Shown here one piece after another: positions 1 to 5,117 of a stretch of 5,488 bases of DNA (positions are counted from its first letter, which is position 1; every line of letters starts with the position of its first letter). The stretch is from Verrucomicrobiota bacterium (GTDB lineage: Bacteria > Verrucomicrobiota > Verrucomicrobiia > Limisphaerales > JAFMIX01): assembly GCA_026397895.1 (NCBI GenBank), contig JAPLTZ010000108.1, positions 1 through 5,488 on the forward strand, given 5' to 3'. A program made the translations under genes and the position numbers. The notes below the pieces were generated by a model. That model was not told where the DNA came from. It did not search any database and was given only the letters and a program-made list of their open reading frames with translations.

Positions 1-10
1 GCGAAGACCC

Positions 11-53
11 TCATCCGGCCTTCGGCCACCTTCTCCCATCTGATGGGAGAAGG
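11..53. repeat. intergenic dyad repeat (two stem-loops)
   Basis: There are two nested inverted repeats. GGCC at 17-20 and 24-27 flank TTC. A perfect 12-bp dyad follows, with arm 29-40 and complementary arm 42-53 around a single T, so a real hairpin would open a few central pairs. The 3' side runs into an AT-rich stretch (54-65), so on the + strand the dyad could also terminate a gene lying left of the window. The wording resembles a widely dispersed intergenic repeat of environmental Gram-negative bacteria. That resemblance is from memory; the dyad itself is visible. The left boundary is uncertain because the window begins here. Confidence 0.7.
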
Positions 54-74
54 ATATATTTTATTGGACGTTTT

Positions 75-130
75 CCCAGGGTAGTCGCGTTGCTCCAACC
101 CTGGGCTAATATCTTTCGCCCCTACAGGGC
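75..130. repeat. second intergenic dyad repeat
   Basis: A perfect 8-bp inverted repeat (CCCAGGGT at 75-82, ACCCTGGG at 98-105) encloses a 15-base loop. A smaller one follows (GCCC at 118-121, GGGC at 127-130). This arrangement looks like a second family of dispersed, structured intergenic repeats. A short open frame crosses this stretch, but its translation is arginine- and tryptophan-rich, spans several unrelated repeat modules, and has no protein-like character. I therefore treat the stretch as non-coding. Confidence 0.6.
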
Positions 131-154
131 TGCGGTTTGGCTTCGCTTCAGACA

Positions 155-184
155 ATCCGTGTGCATCCGTGTCCATCCGTGGTT
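155..184. repeat. three-unit 10-bp tandem repeat
   Basis: Three adjacent 10-bp units start with ATCCGT (155-160, 165-170, 175-180). The fourth to tenth positions drift slightly, as atccgtgtgc, atccgtgtcc, atccgtggtt. Short-period tandem modules of this type are dispersed through the intergenic DNA of many Verrucomicrobiota-like and other environmental genomes, an established pattern recalled rather than searched. There are too few units, and no unique spacers, for a CRISPR array. On the - strand it can be read as a peptide, which is probably meaningless. Confidence 0.75.
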
Positions 185-197
185 GACCTGCGTTTTT

Positions 198-267
198 AGA
201 ATCATTCGCCAAGCGCGGCGCGCATGGCGGCGAACCTGTCTTTGCCGGAGGCGACGGCGACGGGTTG
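198..267 (-). pseudogene. displaced copy of the helicase 3' end (direct repeat, copy A)
   Basis: This 70-bp stretch matches 931-1000, the end of the helicase gene, in the same orientation. By hand alignment 65 of 70 positions agree, the differences being at 208, 213, 236, 238 and 241. Read on the - strand in the helicase frame it encodes the last 21 helicase residues and the same TGA stop (202-204), with only M to R and I to L changes. Three of the five differences are silent, so the copy diverged while under coding constraint, or came from a related helicase gene. Similarity stops abruptly on both sides. There is no helicase body to its right, so it is a remnant and not a gene. Confidence 0.85.
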
Positions 268-280
268 TGTAATGCCGGAC

Positions 281-309
281 TTGTCGAAACCGGATCGGGA
301 GACTAGATT
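281..309 (+). promoter_or_regulatory. weak candidate promoter for the toxin-antitoxin pair
   Basis: TTGTCG (281-286) and TAGATT (304-309) are separated by 17 bases, and each matches four of six sigma-70 consensus positions. Initiation from this pair would fall at or next to the ATG at 316, giving a nearly leaderless transcript. That would fit the absence of a well-placed Shine-Dalgarno sequence. Matches this weak occur often by chance. Confidence 0.2.
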
Positions 310-315
310 GCCGCC

Positions 316-501
316 ATGAATGTGAGTGCAATTGTCGGCGGCAAGCTGGTCAGGCTGAAGCTTTCGGCCGGACTGGCGGAGGCTTGGCGGCAGAACAAAG
401 GCCGGCGGATGAGCGCGGTGGAGGCCATCCGGTTCGTGGAAACCAAGCGCCGCGAACACGCGTTGCGCGCAGCCGGACCTTACCTTGCGTCTCGTTCTTG
501 A
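316..501 (+). CDS. putative antitoxin of a PIN toxin-antitoxin pair
   Basis: This is a 61-residue basic protein that I do not recognise by sequence. The case for an antitoxin is positional: it lies immediately upstream of a PIN toxin and overlaps its start by 17 bases, the usual antitoxin-first, translationally coupled layout of type II systems. Visible traits are a short beta-like N-terminus (VRLKL at 12-16), a probable helix (about 18-28), a KGRR cluster (28-31), a second probable helix (about 32-49) and a variable tail. A ribbon-helix-helix or other small DNA-binding fold is possible but unproven. ATG 316 is the first usable start, since an in-frame TAG lies at 304-306. The best upstream purine run (GGGAGA, 297-302) is 13 bases away, so ribosome binding is weak. 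Confidence 0.65.
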   Translation: MNVSAIVGGKLVRLKLSAGLAEAWRQNKGRRMSAVEAIRFVETKRREHALRAAGPYLASRS

Positions 502-898
502 CACCTGCGTGCTGAAGCTCGCCACGCTGCCGAATCCCCACAACCCGGCGGCATTCATCTGGGAACTGGGGCGCGGTGGACTGTTTTCCACCCACGGCAG
601 CCCGGAAACTCTGGCGGAATATCACCGGGTGCTGGCGTCGCATCCGCGTTTCCTGGATGAAGTGCAGGAGTCGCTGGAACTTTGTTACCCGCTGTTCACC
701 GCCACCGCCATCGCCCACGAGCCGGACAACCGTTTTCTTGAAGTCGCGCTGGCGGTGCAGGCGGATTATCTGATCACGGTCAACACGGCGCGCGGACATT
801 TCGACCGGAAGAGTTACGAGGCGGTGCGCGTGGTCACTCCGGGGGAGTTTCTCAACCAGCCACGCGGGCAGGCTTACTTGCGGAAACTGGCAGAATAA
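485..898 (+). CDS. PIN-domain toxin (putative ribonuclease, COG1569-like)
   Basis: This 137-residue, single-domain protein has the size and order of PIN-family toxins, which are metal-dependent ribonucleases that cleave cellular RNA when not held by their antitoxin. The N-terminal strand LVLDT carries the first catalytic acid, D6. E45 (or E41) in the SPETLAEY segment fits the second. EPDNRFLEVALAVQADYLIT supplies D81 and D94, and the following TVN places N100 where many family members have Asp. The C-terminal strand VRVVTPGEFL is typical of the PIN_3 group. The start is TTG at 485, chosen because it puts the methionine directly before RLVLDT; no ATG or GTG fits. It overlaps the upstream gene by 17 bases and has no clear ribosome site, which suggests translational coupling. 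One oddity is LDTCV where most relatives have LDTNV. Domain assignment is strong; cellular target and toxicity are inferred. Confidence 0.88.
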   Translation: MRLVLDTCVLKLATLPNPHNPAAFIWELGRGGLFSTHGSPETLAEYHRVLASHPRFLDEVQESLELCYPLFTATAIAHEPDNRFLEVALAVQADYLITVNTARGHFDRKSYEAVRVVTPGEFLNQPRGQAYLRKLAE

Positions 899-930
899 AA
901 GTTGGTGGGGCGGGATTGCGGGCGAGCCGA

Positions 931-1000
931 AGAATCATTCACCAATCGCGGCGCGCATGGCGGCGAACATATCCTTGCCGGAGGCGACGGCGACGGGTTG
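931..1000 (-). repeat. helicase 3' end forming direct repeat copy B
   Basis: These are the last 66 coding bases of the helicase, including the stop codon at 935-937, plus four bases beyond it. They are the intact partner of the copy at 198-267, lying 733 bp away in the same orientation. The 663 bp between the copies contain the whole PIN toxin-antitoxin pair. Similarity ends sharply at 1000/1001 inside the helicase gene and at 930/931 outside it. Confidence 0.85.
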
Positions 1001-2968
1001 CTTGGATTTCTCGTCCGCGTCTTCGACGAGGTCGGGCGGGAGTTCCTTCAGGAAGGGCGAGGGATGGCAGGGCATGGCCTGGCCGTATTTCTTCCGCGTG
1101 GCGCAATGGCTGATGGTCAGCGTCAGCATCGCGCGCGTGACGGCCACGTAGAACAGGCGGCGCTCCTCGTCCATCGTGCCCTCCACCTTCGAGCGCGTGT
1201 GCGGCAGCAATCCGTCTTCCAGTCCGACGACGTAGACGTGGGGAAACTCCAGCCCCTTGCAACTGTGCATGGTGATGAGCGTGACGGCGTCGCCGGCGTT
1301 TTCCTTTTCCTCCTCGCGGTCGCTGTCGAGGGTCATGTCTTCGAGGAATTTTTCCAGCCGCTCGGCGAGGGTGGGGTTGGCGGTGGCGTAATTGTCCAGC
1401 GTGGCGACGAGGTCTATGAGGTTGCGGACGCGGCTTTCGCCGGCTTCCTTGTCCTTCTCGGAGCGGCGCAGTTCGTTCAGGTAACCGGTTTCGTCGAGGA
1501 AATGTTTGGCCCAGATGTGCGCGGGGTTCGTGCCGGCCAGTTCCGCGCGCGTGCGCTCGATGAAGGCGACGAAGGCCTCCACACATTCCCGCGTGCGCGT
1601 CTGGAGCGTCGTGGTCACGAGCGGGTTTTTCATTGCGGAATAGACGGAGCATTTGCGGTCGTGGCTCGCGCCGAGAAGGCGTTCCATGGTGACGTCGCTC
1701 AAGCCGCGCGCGGGGGTGTTGGCGATGCGCAGGAGGCTGATGTCGTCGTGCGGGTTGATGAAGGTCTTGAGGTAGGCGAGGAAATCCTTGATCTCGCGCC
1801 GGTCGAAAAAGCTCTGCCCGCCGATGAGATGATAACGGACGCCGGCGCTGCGCAGGGCGGTTTCGATGGGGCGCGACTGGATGTTCGTGCGGAAGAGAAT
1901 CGCCTGCGTGCCCCACGGCGCGCGTTGCGTCATGCGGGCGTATTCGATCAATTCGACGACGGTGCGGGCCTCCTCCTCGTCGCTCTCGAAGGCGTGGAGG
2001 GCGATTTTCGTGCCGCTGCCTTTCGATGACCAGAGGGATTTGGCGCGGCGGTGTGCGTTGTTCTTGATGACGGCGTTGGCGGCGTTGAGGATGGTGGTCG
2101 TGGAGCGGTAGTTTTGCTCCAGCTTGACGATCTTCACCTCGGGATAATGTTTTTCCAGGTCGAGCAGGTTGGCGATTTCCGCGCCGCGCCAGCCGTAGAT
2201 GCTTTGGTCGTCATCGCCGACGACGCAGAGGTTGCGATGCTCCTTGGTGAGCAGGTGGACAAGCTCGAACTGCGCGGCGTTGGTGTCCTGATATTCGTCC
2301 ACCATGACGTAACGATACTTCGCGCGGCAGGCTTCGAGGGCGTCGGGATGTTCCTTGAAGATGCGGAGCGTGAGGAGAATCAAATCGTCGAAGTCCACGG
2401 CGTTGCAGGCGTGGAGGGCGGATTCGTAGCGTTTGCGGACGTGCTCGGCGAGGGCGTGGACGCTGGGGTCGCCGAAAATTTTCGCGCGCTCACCGCCGTT
2501 CTTGAACTTGCTCAACATCGCGAGCACTGCGCCGGGGTCGGTCTTCTCGCCCTTGGCGGAGATGCTGGAGAGGATTTTCTTGATCGCGCCGAGCTGCTCG
2601 GATTCGTCGTAGATGACAAAGTTGCGCTTGTAGCCGAGCTTCTCGATGTGATGGCGAAGGATTTTGACGCAGAGCGAGTGGAAGGTGCAGATGGTCGGGC
2701 GGTCGTCGTGGTTTCGGGTTTCGGGTGTCGAGTTTCGGGTTTTGGGCAACAGCTTGTTCACGCGCTCCTTCATTTCGCGGGCGGCCTTGTTGGTGAAGGT
2801 GACACCGAGGATGTTGCCGGGCGCGATGCCGCGTTCGACCATGTGCGCGATGCGGAACGTGATGACGCGGGTCTTGCCCGTGCCCGCGCCGGCGAGGATG
2901 AGAACCGGGCCGCGGAGAGTCTCGGCGGCGAGGCGCTGCTGCGGGTTGAGGGTGGCCAGATTCAACAT
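935..2968 (-). CDS. Rep/UvrD/PcrA-type superfamily 1A DNA helicase
   Basis: This is a complete 677-residue ATP-dependent 3'-5' DNA helicase of the UvrD family, close in length to E. coli Rep and sharing Rep-like stretches, which suggests roles in replication-fork restart or repair. Motifs run in order: Q-motif LNPQQ (7-11), Walker A AGAGTGKT (26-33), Ia VTFTNKAAREM (56-66), Ib TFHS (95-98), Walker B DEYQD (224-228), III GDDDQSIYGWRGA (251-263), IV QNYRS (285-289), V ITMHSCKGLEFPHVYVVG (565-582) and VI EERRLFYVAVTRA (601-613). No key residue is missing. Residues 75-86 are encoded by a heptad repeat inserted between motifs Ia and Ib. ATG 2968 is forced by an in-frame stop four codons upstream (2981-2983); no Shine-Dalgarno is visible. 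The gene follows the protease gene on the same strand after a 106-bp gap, so co-transcription is possible. Assignment among Rep, PcrA and UvrD is not settled, hence no symbol. Confidence 0.96.
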   Translation of the reverse strand: MLNLATLNPQQRLAAETLRGPVLILAGAGTGKTRVITFRIAHMVERGIAPGNILGVTFTNKAAREMKERVNKLLPKTRNSTPETRNHDDRPTICTFHSLCVKILRHHIEKLGYKRNFVIYDESEQLGAIKKILSSISAKGEKTDPGAVLAMLSKFKNGGERAKIFGDPSVHALAEHVRKRYESALHACNAVDFDDLILLTLRIFKEHPDALEACRAKYRYVMVDEYQDTNAAQFELVHLLTKEHRNLCVVGDDDQSIYGWRGAEIANLLDLEKHYPEVKIVKLEQNYRSTTTILNAANAVIKNNAHRRAKSLWSSKGSGTKIALHAFESDEEEARTVVELIEYARMTQRAPWGTQAILFRTNIQSRPIETALRSAGVRYHLIGGQSFFDRREIKDFLAYLKTFINPHDDISLLRIANTPARGLSDVTMERLLGASHDRKCSVYSAMKNPLVTTTLQTRTRECVEAFVAFIERTRAELAGTNPAHIWAKHFLDETGYLNELRRSEKDKEAGESRVRNLIDLVATLDNYATANPTLAERLEKFLEDMTLDSDREEEKENAGDAVTLITMHSCKGLEFPHVYVVGLEDGLLPHTRSKVEGTMDEERRLFYVAVTRAMLTLTISHCATRKKYGQAMPCHPSPFLKELPPDLVEDADEKSKQPVAVASGKDMFAAMRAAIGE
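2712..2746. repeat. five-unit 7-bp tandem repeat inside the helicase gene
   Basis: On the + strand five consecutive heptads can be read: tttcggg, tttcggg, tgtcgag, tttcggg, ttttggg. They encode helicase residues 75-86 (PKTRNSTPETRN) on the - strand. In E. coli Rep, as I recall it, the stretch between the conserved NKAAREMKERV block and TFH is about ten residues shorter. This therefore looks like a repeat inserted into a surface loop with the frame kept. The same kind of heptad array occurs between genes in many environmental bacteria (recalled, not searched). Confidence 0.8.
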
Positions 2969-3074
2969 CGGGGGCGGAGTCTAGGGCGTCGGGATTTGAA
3001 GGCAAGCGGAATGGAATTTTCCGGCGAGAAATTTTGTTTGCGCGCGCCGCAGGTCAAGATTTGGAGACGTCGCG

Positions 3075-4013
3075 TTACAAAACCGGCGGCTTCGCCCACT
3101 CGGAAAGCGGCGAGAGGATGCCGCACTCCATGCAGGCGGTGTTGGCGAATTGTGCGCCGCATTGCGGGCAGGTAGCGCCGGTGCTGAAGGTGTCGAACGC
3201 CGTGCGGCATTGGCCGCAGACCCAGAAGTTGCCGGCGACCGGCGCGGCGTGGCAGTTCGGGCAGGCGAAGTCGTCGTGGCGCGGCGCTTTGGCGAGACGC
3301 AGCAAAGCTTGTGCTTCTTGAAAACCGCGCCAGCAGTTCGGCAGAACGATGACGAGCACGAGAATAACGAGCCATATGGCTTCCTGTGAAATGGCGTTGG
3401 TTCGCAGTATGTGAAATCCAATAAAAACCAATGCGAGTATCAAGCCGCAAAACCCGACTATTGATGCAACCATCAAGCTGCGTCCTCGGCCCAAAGGATA
3501 CCACAATATTGAACGTAAGATTTGGCCGCCGTCGAGCGGGTAGACTGGCAGCATATTGAACAGCAACAAGACAAGGTTGATTTGCCAGATCGTGAAAACA
3601 AAGCGGTAGTTATCGGTAATTGGTATCCGTTGCAGTTCCGATGGCGGACCCAACCAGAATACGAGTCCGGTTAACACGGGAAACAGCGCCACGTTCACGA
3701 GCGGCCCGGCGGCGATGCTCCAGAGCGTCGCGCCCGGACGTTGCGGCGGGGAGACGTAGGCGACGCCGCCGAATGGCCACAGCAGAATCAGATTCGCCTG
3801 GCCGCCGACCTGCCGGCAGGCGAGCGCGTGGCCGAATTCATGGGTCAACACGATGGCGAAGAGGGCCAGATATTCCAGCACGGCCCAGACCGGGGTGGAA
3901 TAGCCTTTCGTGCGGCTAATCTGATACACCGCGACCAGTAGCCAGGACCAATGCAGAAAGACATCAATCCCGAACAGTCGGAACAAGTGAAACGAGCCTT
4001 GGCGGGTTGGCAT
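3075..4013 (-). CDS. site-2 protease-like M50 membrane metalloprotease with zinc-ribbon tail
   Basis: This 312-residue polytopic membrane protein belongs to the M50 family, whose members cleave substrates within the membrane, often anti-sigma factors or signalling proteins. The zinc site HEFGH (58-62) sits in a hydrophobic segment (about 44-66). The partner motif NMLPVYPLDGGQILR (153-167) carries the metal-binding D161. Other hydrophobic segments are at about 17-30, 95-121, 140-158, 180-203 and 211-226. The tail (251-297) adds four CxxC pairs, C251/C254, C266/C269, C282/C285 and C294/C297, which read as two tandem zinc ribbons probably outside the membrane. They may recognise substrate or partner. 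ATG 4013 is forced by an in-frame stop four codons upstream (4026-4028). The gene is divergent from the glycosyltransferase and lies 106 bp upstream of the helicase. The substrate is unknown; fold and catalytic motifs are clear. Confidence 0.93.
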   Translation of the reverse strand: MPTRQGSFHLFRLFGIDVFLHWSWLLVAVYQISRTKGYSTPVWAVLEYLALFAIVLTHEFGHALACRQVGGQANLILLWPFGGVAYVSPPQRPGATLWSIAAGPLVNVALFPVLTGLVFWLGPPSELQRIPITDNYRFVFTIWQINLVLLLFNMLPVYPLDGGQILRSILWYPLGRGRSLMVASIVGFCGLILALVFIGFHILRTNAISQEAIWLVILVLVIVLPNCWRGFQEAQALLRLAKAPRHDDFACPNCHAAPVAGNFWVCGQCRTAFDTFSTGATCPQCGAQFANTACMECGILSPLSEWAKPPVL

Positions 4014-4105
4014 AGCGAACTGATGTTAGTCGGAAATCATTTTCCGCACAGTCAAATTCTCCGTTTGTCTCTTGAACTTTCGCGCTCAAACCGTAGCTTT
4101 CCGCC
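4014..4105. promoter_or_regulatory. divergent intergenic region
   Basis: These 92 bases separate the starts of two divergent genes and must hold, or lie next to, both promoters. The stretch is AT-richer than its flanks. Toward the glycosyltransferase, TTGAAC (4072-4077) resembles a -35 box, but the best partner (TAGCTT, 4094-4099, 16-base spacer) is poor. Toward the protease, a TTGACT can be read on the - strand around 4046-4051 with no good -10 at normal spacing. I see no operator-like dyad or Shine-Dalgarno for either gene. Confidence 0.3.
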
Positions 4106-5065
4106 GTGAGCAGCCAGCCATTCATCACCGTCATCATTCCGACCAAGCCCGACTTGGCAGAAATTCTGGCGCTGGCTGCCGCCCGCCGGCTCGATTATCC
4201 CCGCGAACAGCTCGAAATCATTATCGCGCGCGGCAACCAACCTTCCGTCCAGCACCACACCGCCCTCCGGCAGGCGCGCGGCGAAATCATCTACTTCCTC
4301 GACGACGATTCCTGCCCGCTGCTGGAAAACCTCCAGCGCGCCGTCGCGCATTTCGCTGACCCGACCGTGAAAATGGTCGGCGGCCCGAATCTTTGCCCGC
4401 CGGACGCGCCGCCGCTGGAGCAGGTCTTTGCGCTGGTGCTGGCGAGTTGGCTGGCGTTTGGCCCGAGCCGGGCGCGCTACTGGCCGGTGGGCGAAGTCCG
4501 GGCGACCGGTGAAAAGGAACTCATCCTCTGCAACCTCCTCGCCCGCCGCGCCGACCTGCTGGAACTCGGCGGCTTCAACGAAGCGCTCTACCCGAACGAA
4601 GAAAACGCCCTCATGGACGAACTCCAGAAACGCGGCGGCAAATTGATCTACGACCCGCAGCTTATCGCCCACCGCCGCCCGCGCCGGACGTTGAAATCGT
4701 TCTGCAAAATGCTGCTGACCTACGGGCGCGGTCGGGCGGAGCAATTCCGCGTCAATCCCACGCCCGGCTCGGCGCTCAACTTCGTCCCGCCGCTGTTTTG
4801 CATTTACCTCGTCGCGTTGCCGCTGCTCGCGCTGCTGGGGAAAACCGCCTTCCTGCCGCTCGCGCTCTACGCGTTGGCGGTGGTGGTGCAGACGTTGGCG
4901 CTCATCCCGCTGGGCGGCGTCGGCAAGGCGCTTGCCGCGTTGCCGCTGAATGTCCTGACGCATCTGCTCTACGGCTGCGGATTCTGGCGGGGAATGTTCA
5001 CCAAACTGAAGACCGGCGGGCCGCGCACGGATGTGCCGGTGACGCTGGAAAGGCCGGACTTTTAG
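4106..5065 (+). CDS. family 2 glycosyltransferase, membrane-associated
   Basis: This 319-residue GT-A fold enzyme would transfer a sugar from a nucleotide donor to an acceptor, probably at the inner face of the cytoplasmic membrane during surface polysaccharide or glycolipid synthesis. The N-terminal strand ITVIIPTKPD (7-16) is the usual GT2 opening. GEIIYFLDDDS (59-69) holds the DxD-type metal and donor site (D66-D68). A region like the GT2 acceptor and catalytic base segment follows (CNLLARRADLLELGGF, 142-157, then PNEENALMDEL, 163-173). The C-terminus has hydrophobic segments at about 229-245, 249-270 and 277-293, an arrangement resembling ExoA-like enzymes. GTG 4106 is used because an in-frame TAG at 4094-4096 leaves no other start nearby. 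No sugar-synthesis neighbours are present, so donor and acceptor cannot be named. The stop codon TAG overlaps the first bases of the downstream repeat. Confidence 0.9.
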   Translation: MSSQPFITVIIPTKPDLAEILALAAARRLDYPREQLEIIIARGNQPSVQHHTALRQARGEIIYFLDDDSCPLLENLQRAVAHFADPTVKMVGGPNLCPPDAPPLEQVFALVLASWLAFGPSRARYWPVGEVRATGEKELILCNLLARRADLLELGGFNEALYPNEENALMDELQKRGGKLIYDPQLIAHRRPRRTLKSFCKMLLTYGRGRAEQFRVNPTPGSALNFVPPLFCIYLVALPLLALLGKTAFLPLALYALAVVVQTLALIPLGGVGKALAALPLNVLTHLLYGCGFWRGMFTKLKTGGPRTDVPVTLERPDF

Positions 5066-5115
5066 ACAGGATTAACAGGATTTTCAGGATTCATTTTGGA
5101 AATCAAATCCTGTCT
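5064..5115. repeat. 9-bp tandem repeat bounded by a dyad, between convergent genes
   Basis: Three 9-bp units begin with CAGGATT (5067-5073, 5076-5082, 5085-5091). The block is bounded by a perfect 10-bp inverted repeat (AGACAGGATT at 5064-5073, AATCCTGTCT at 5106-5115) with a 32-base interior. It fills the gap between the glycosyltransferase stop and the stop of the convergent methyltransferase, where a two-way terminator would be expected, though the loop is long and no classic GC stem with U-tract exists. This also matches a dispersed intergenic repeat type familiar from environmental bacteria (recalled). Confidence 0.72.
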
Positions 5116-5117
5116 CT

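Noticed and set aside
155..184. possible CRISPR array
   Set aside because: Units are 10 bp, directly adjacent, only three in number and without unique spacers; no cas gene is present.
90..272. 60-codon + strand open frame over the left repeat region
   Set aside because: It runs through three unrelated repeat modules and the displaced helicase tail in the antisense direction. The product is a string of R, W and C with no protein character.
202..591. 129-codon - strand open frame ending in helicase-like residues
   Set aside because: Only the last 21 residues resemble the helicase, and that part is the displaced repeat copy. The rest is antisense to the toxin-antitoxin pair, so the frame is a chance fusion and not a gene.
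902..2029. 375-codon + strand open frame antisense to the helicase
   Set aside because: It lies wholly opposite a helicase with every family motif. Its translation is rich in G, V, D and R without recognisable domains, as expected from the complement of GC-rich codons.
3001..3060. possible terminator between the protease and helicase genes
   Set aside because: Only a 5-bp AT-only pairing (AATTT with AAATT) can be drawn and no GC-rich stem with a T-tract follows, so I do not call one.
2051..3175. 374-codon + strand open frame antisense to the helicase start and protease end
   Set aside because: It crosses two well-supported - strand genes and the gap between them, and its sequence is typical of an antisense shadow.
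4052..4963. 303-codon - strand open frame opposite the glycosyltransferase
   Set aside because: It is made almost entirely of R, Q, E and D stretches mirroring the GC-rich codons of the glycosyltransferase on the other strand, whose motifs are clear.
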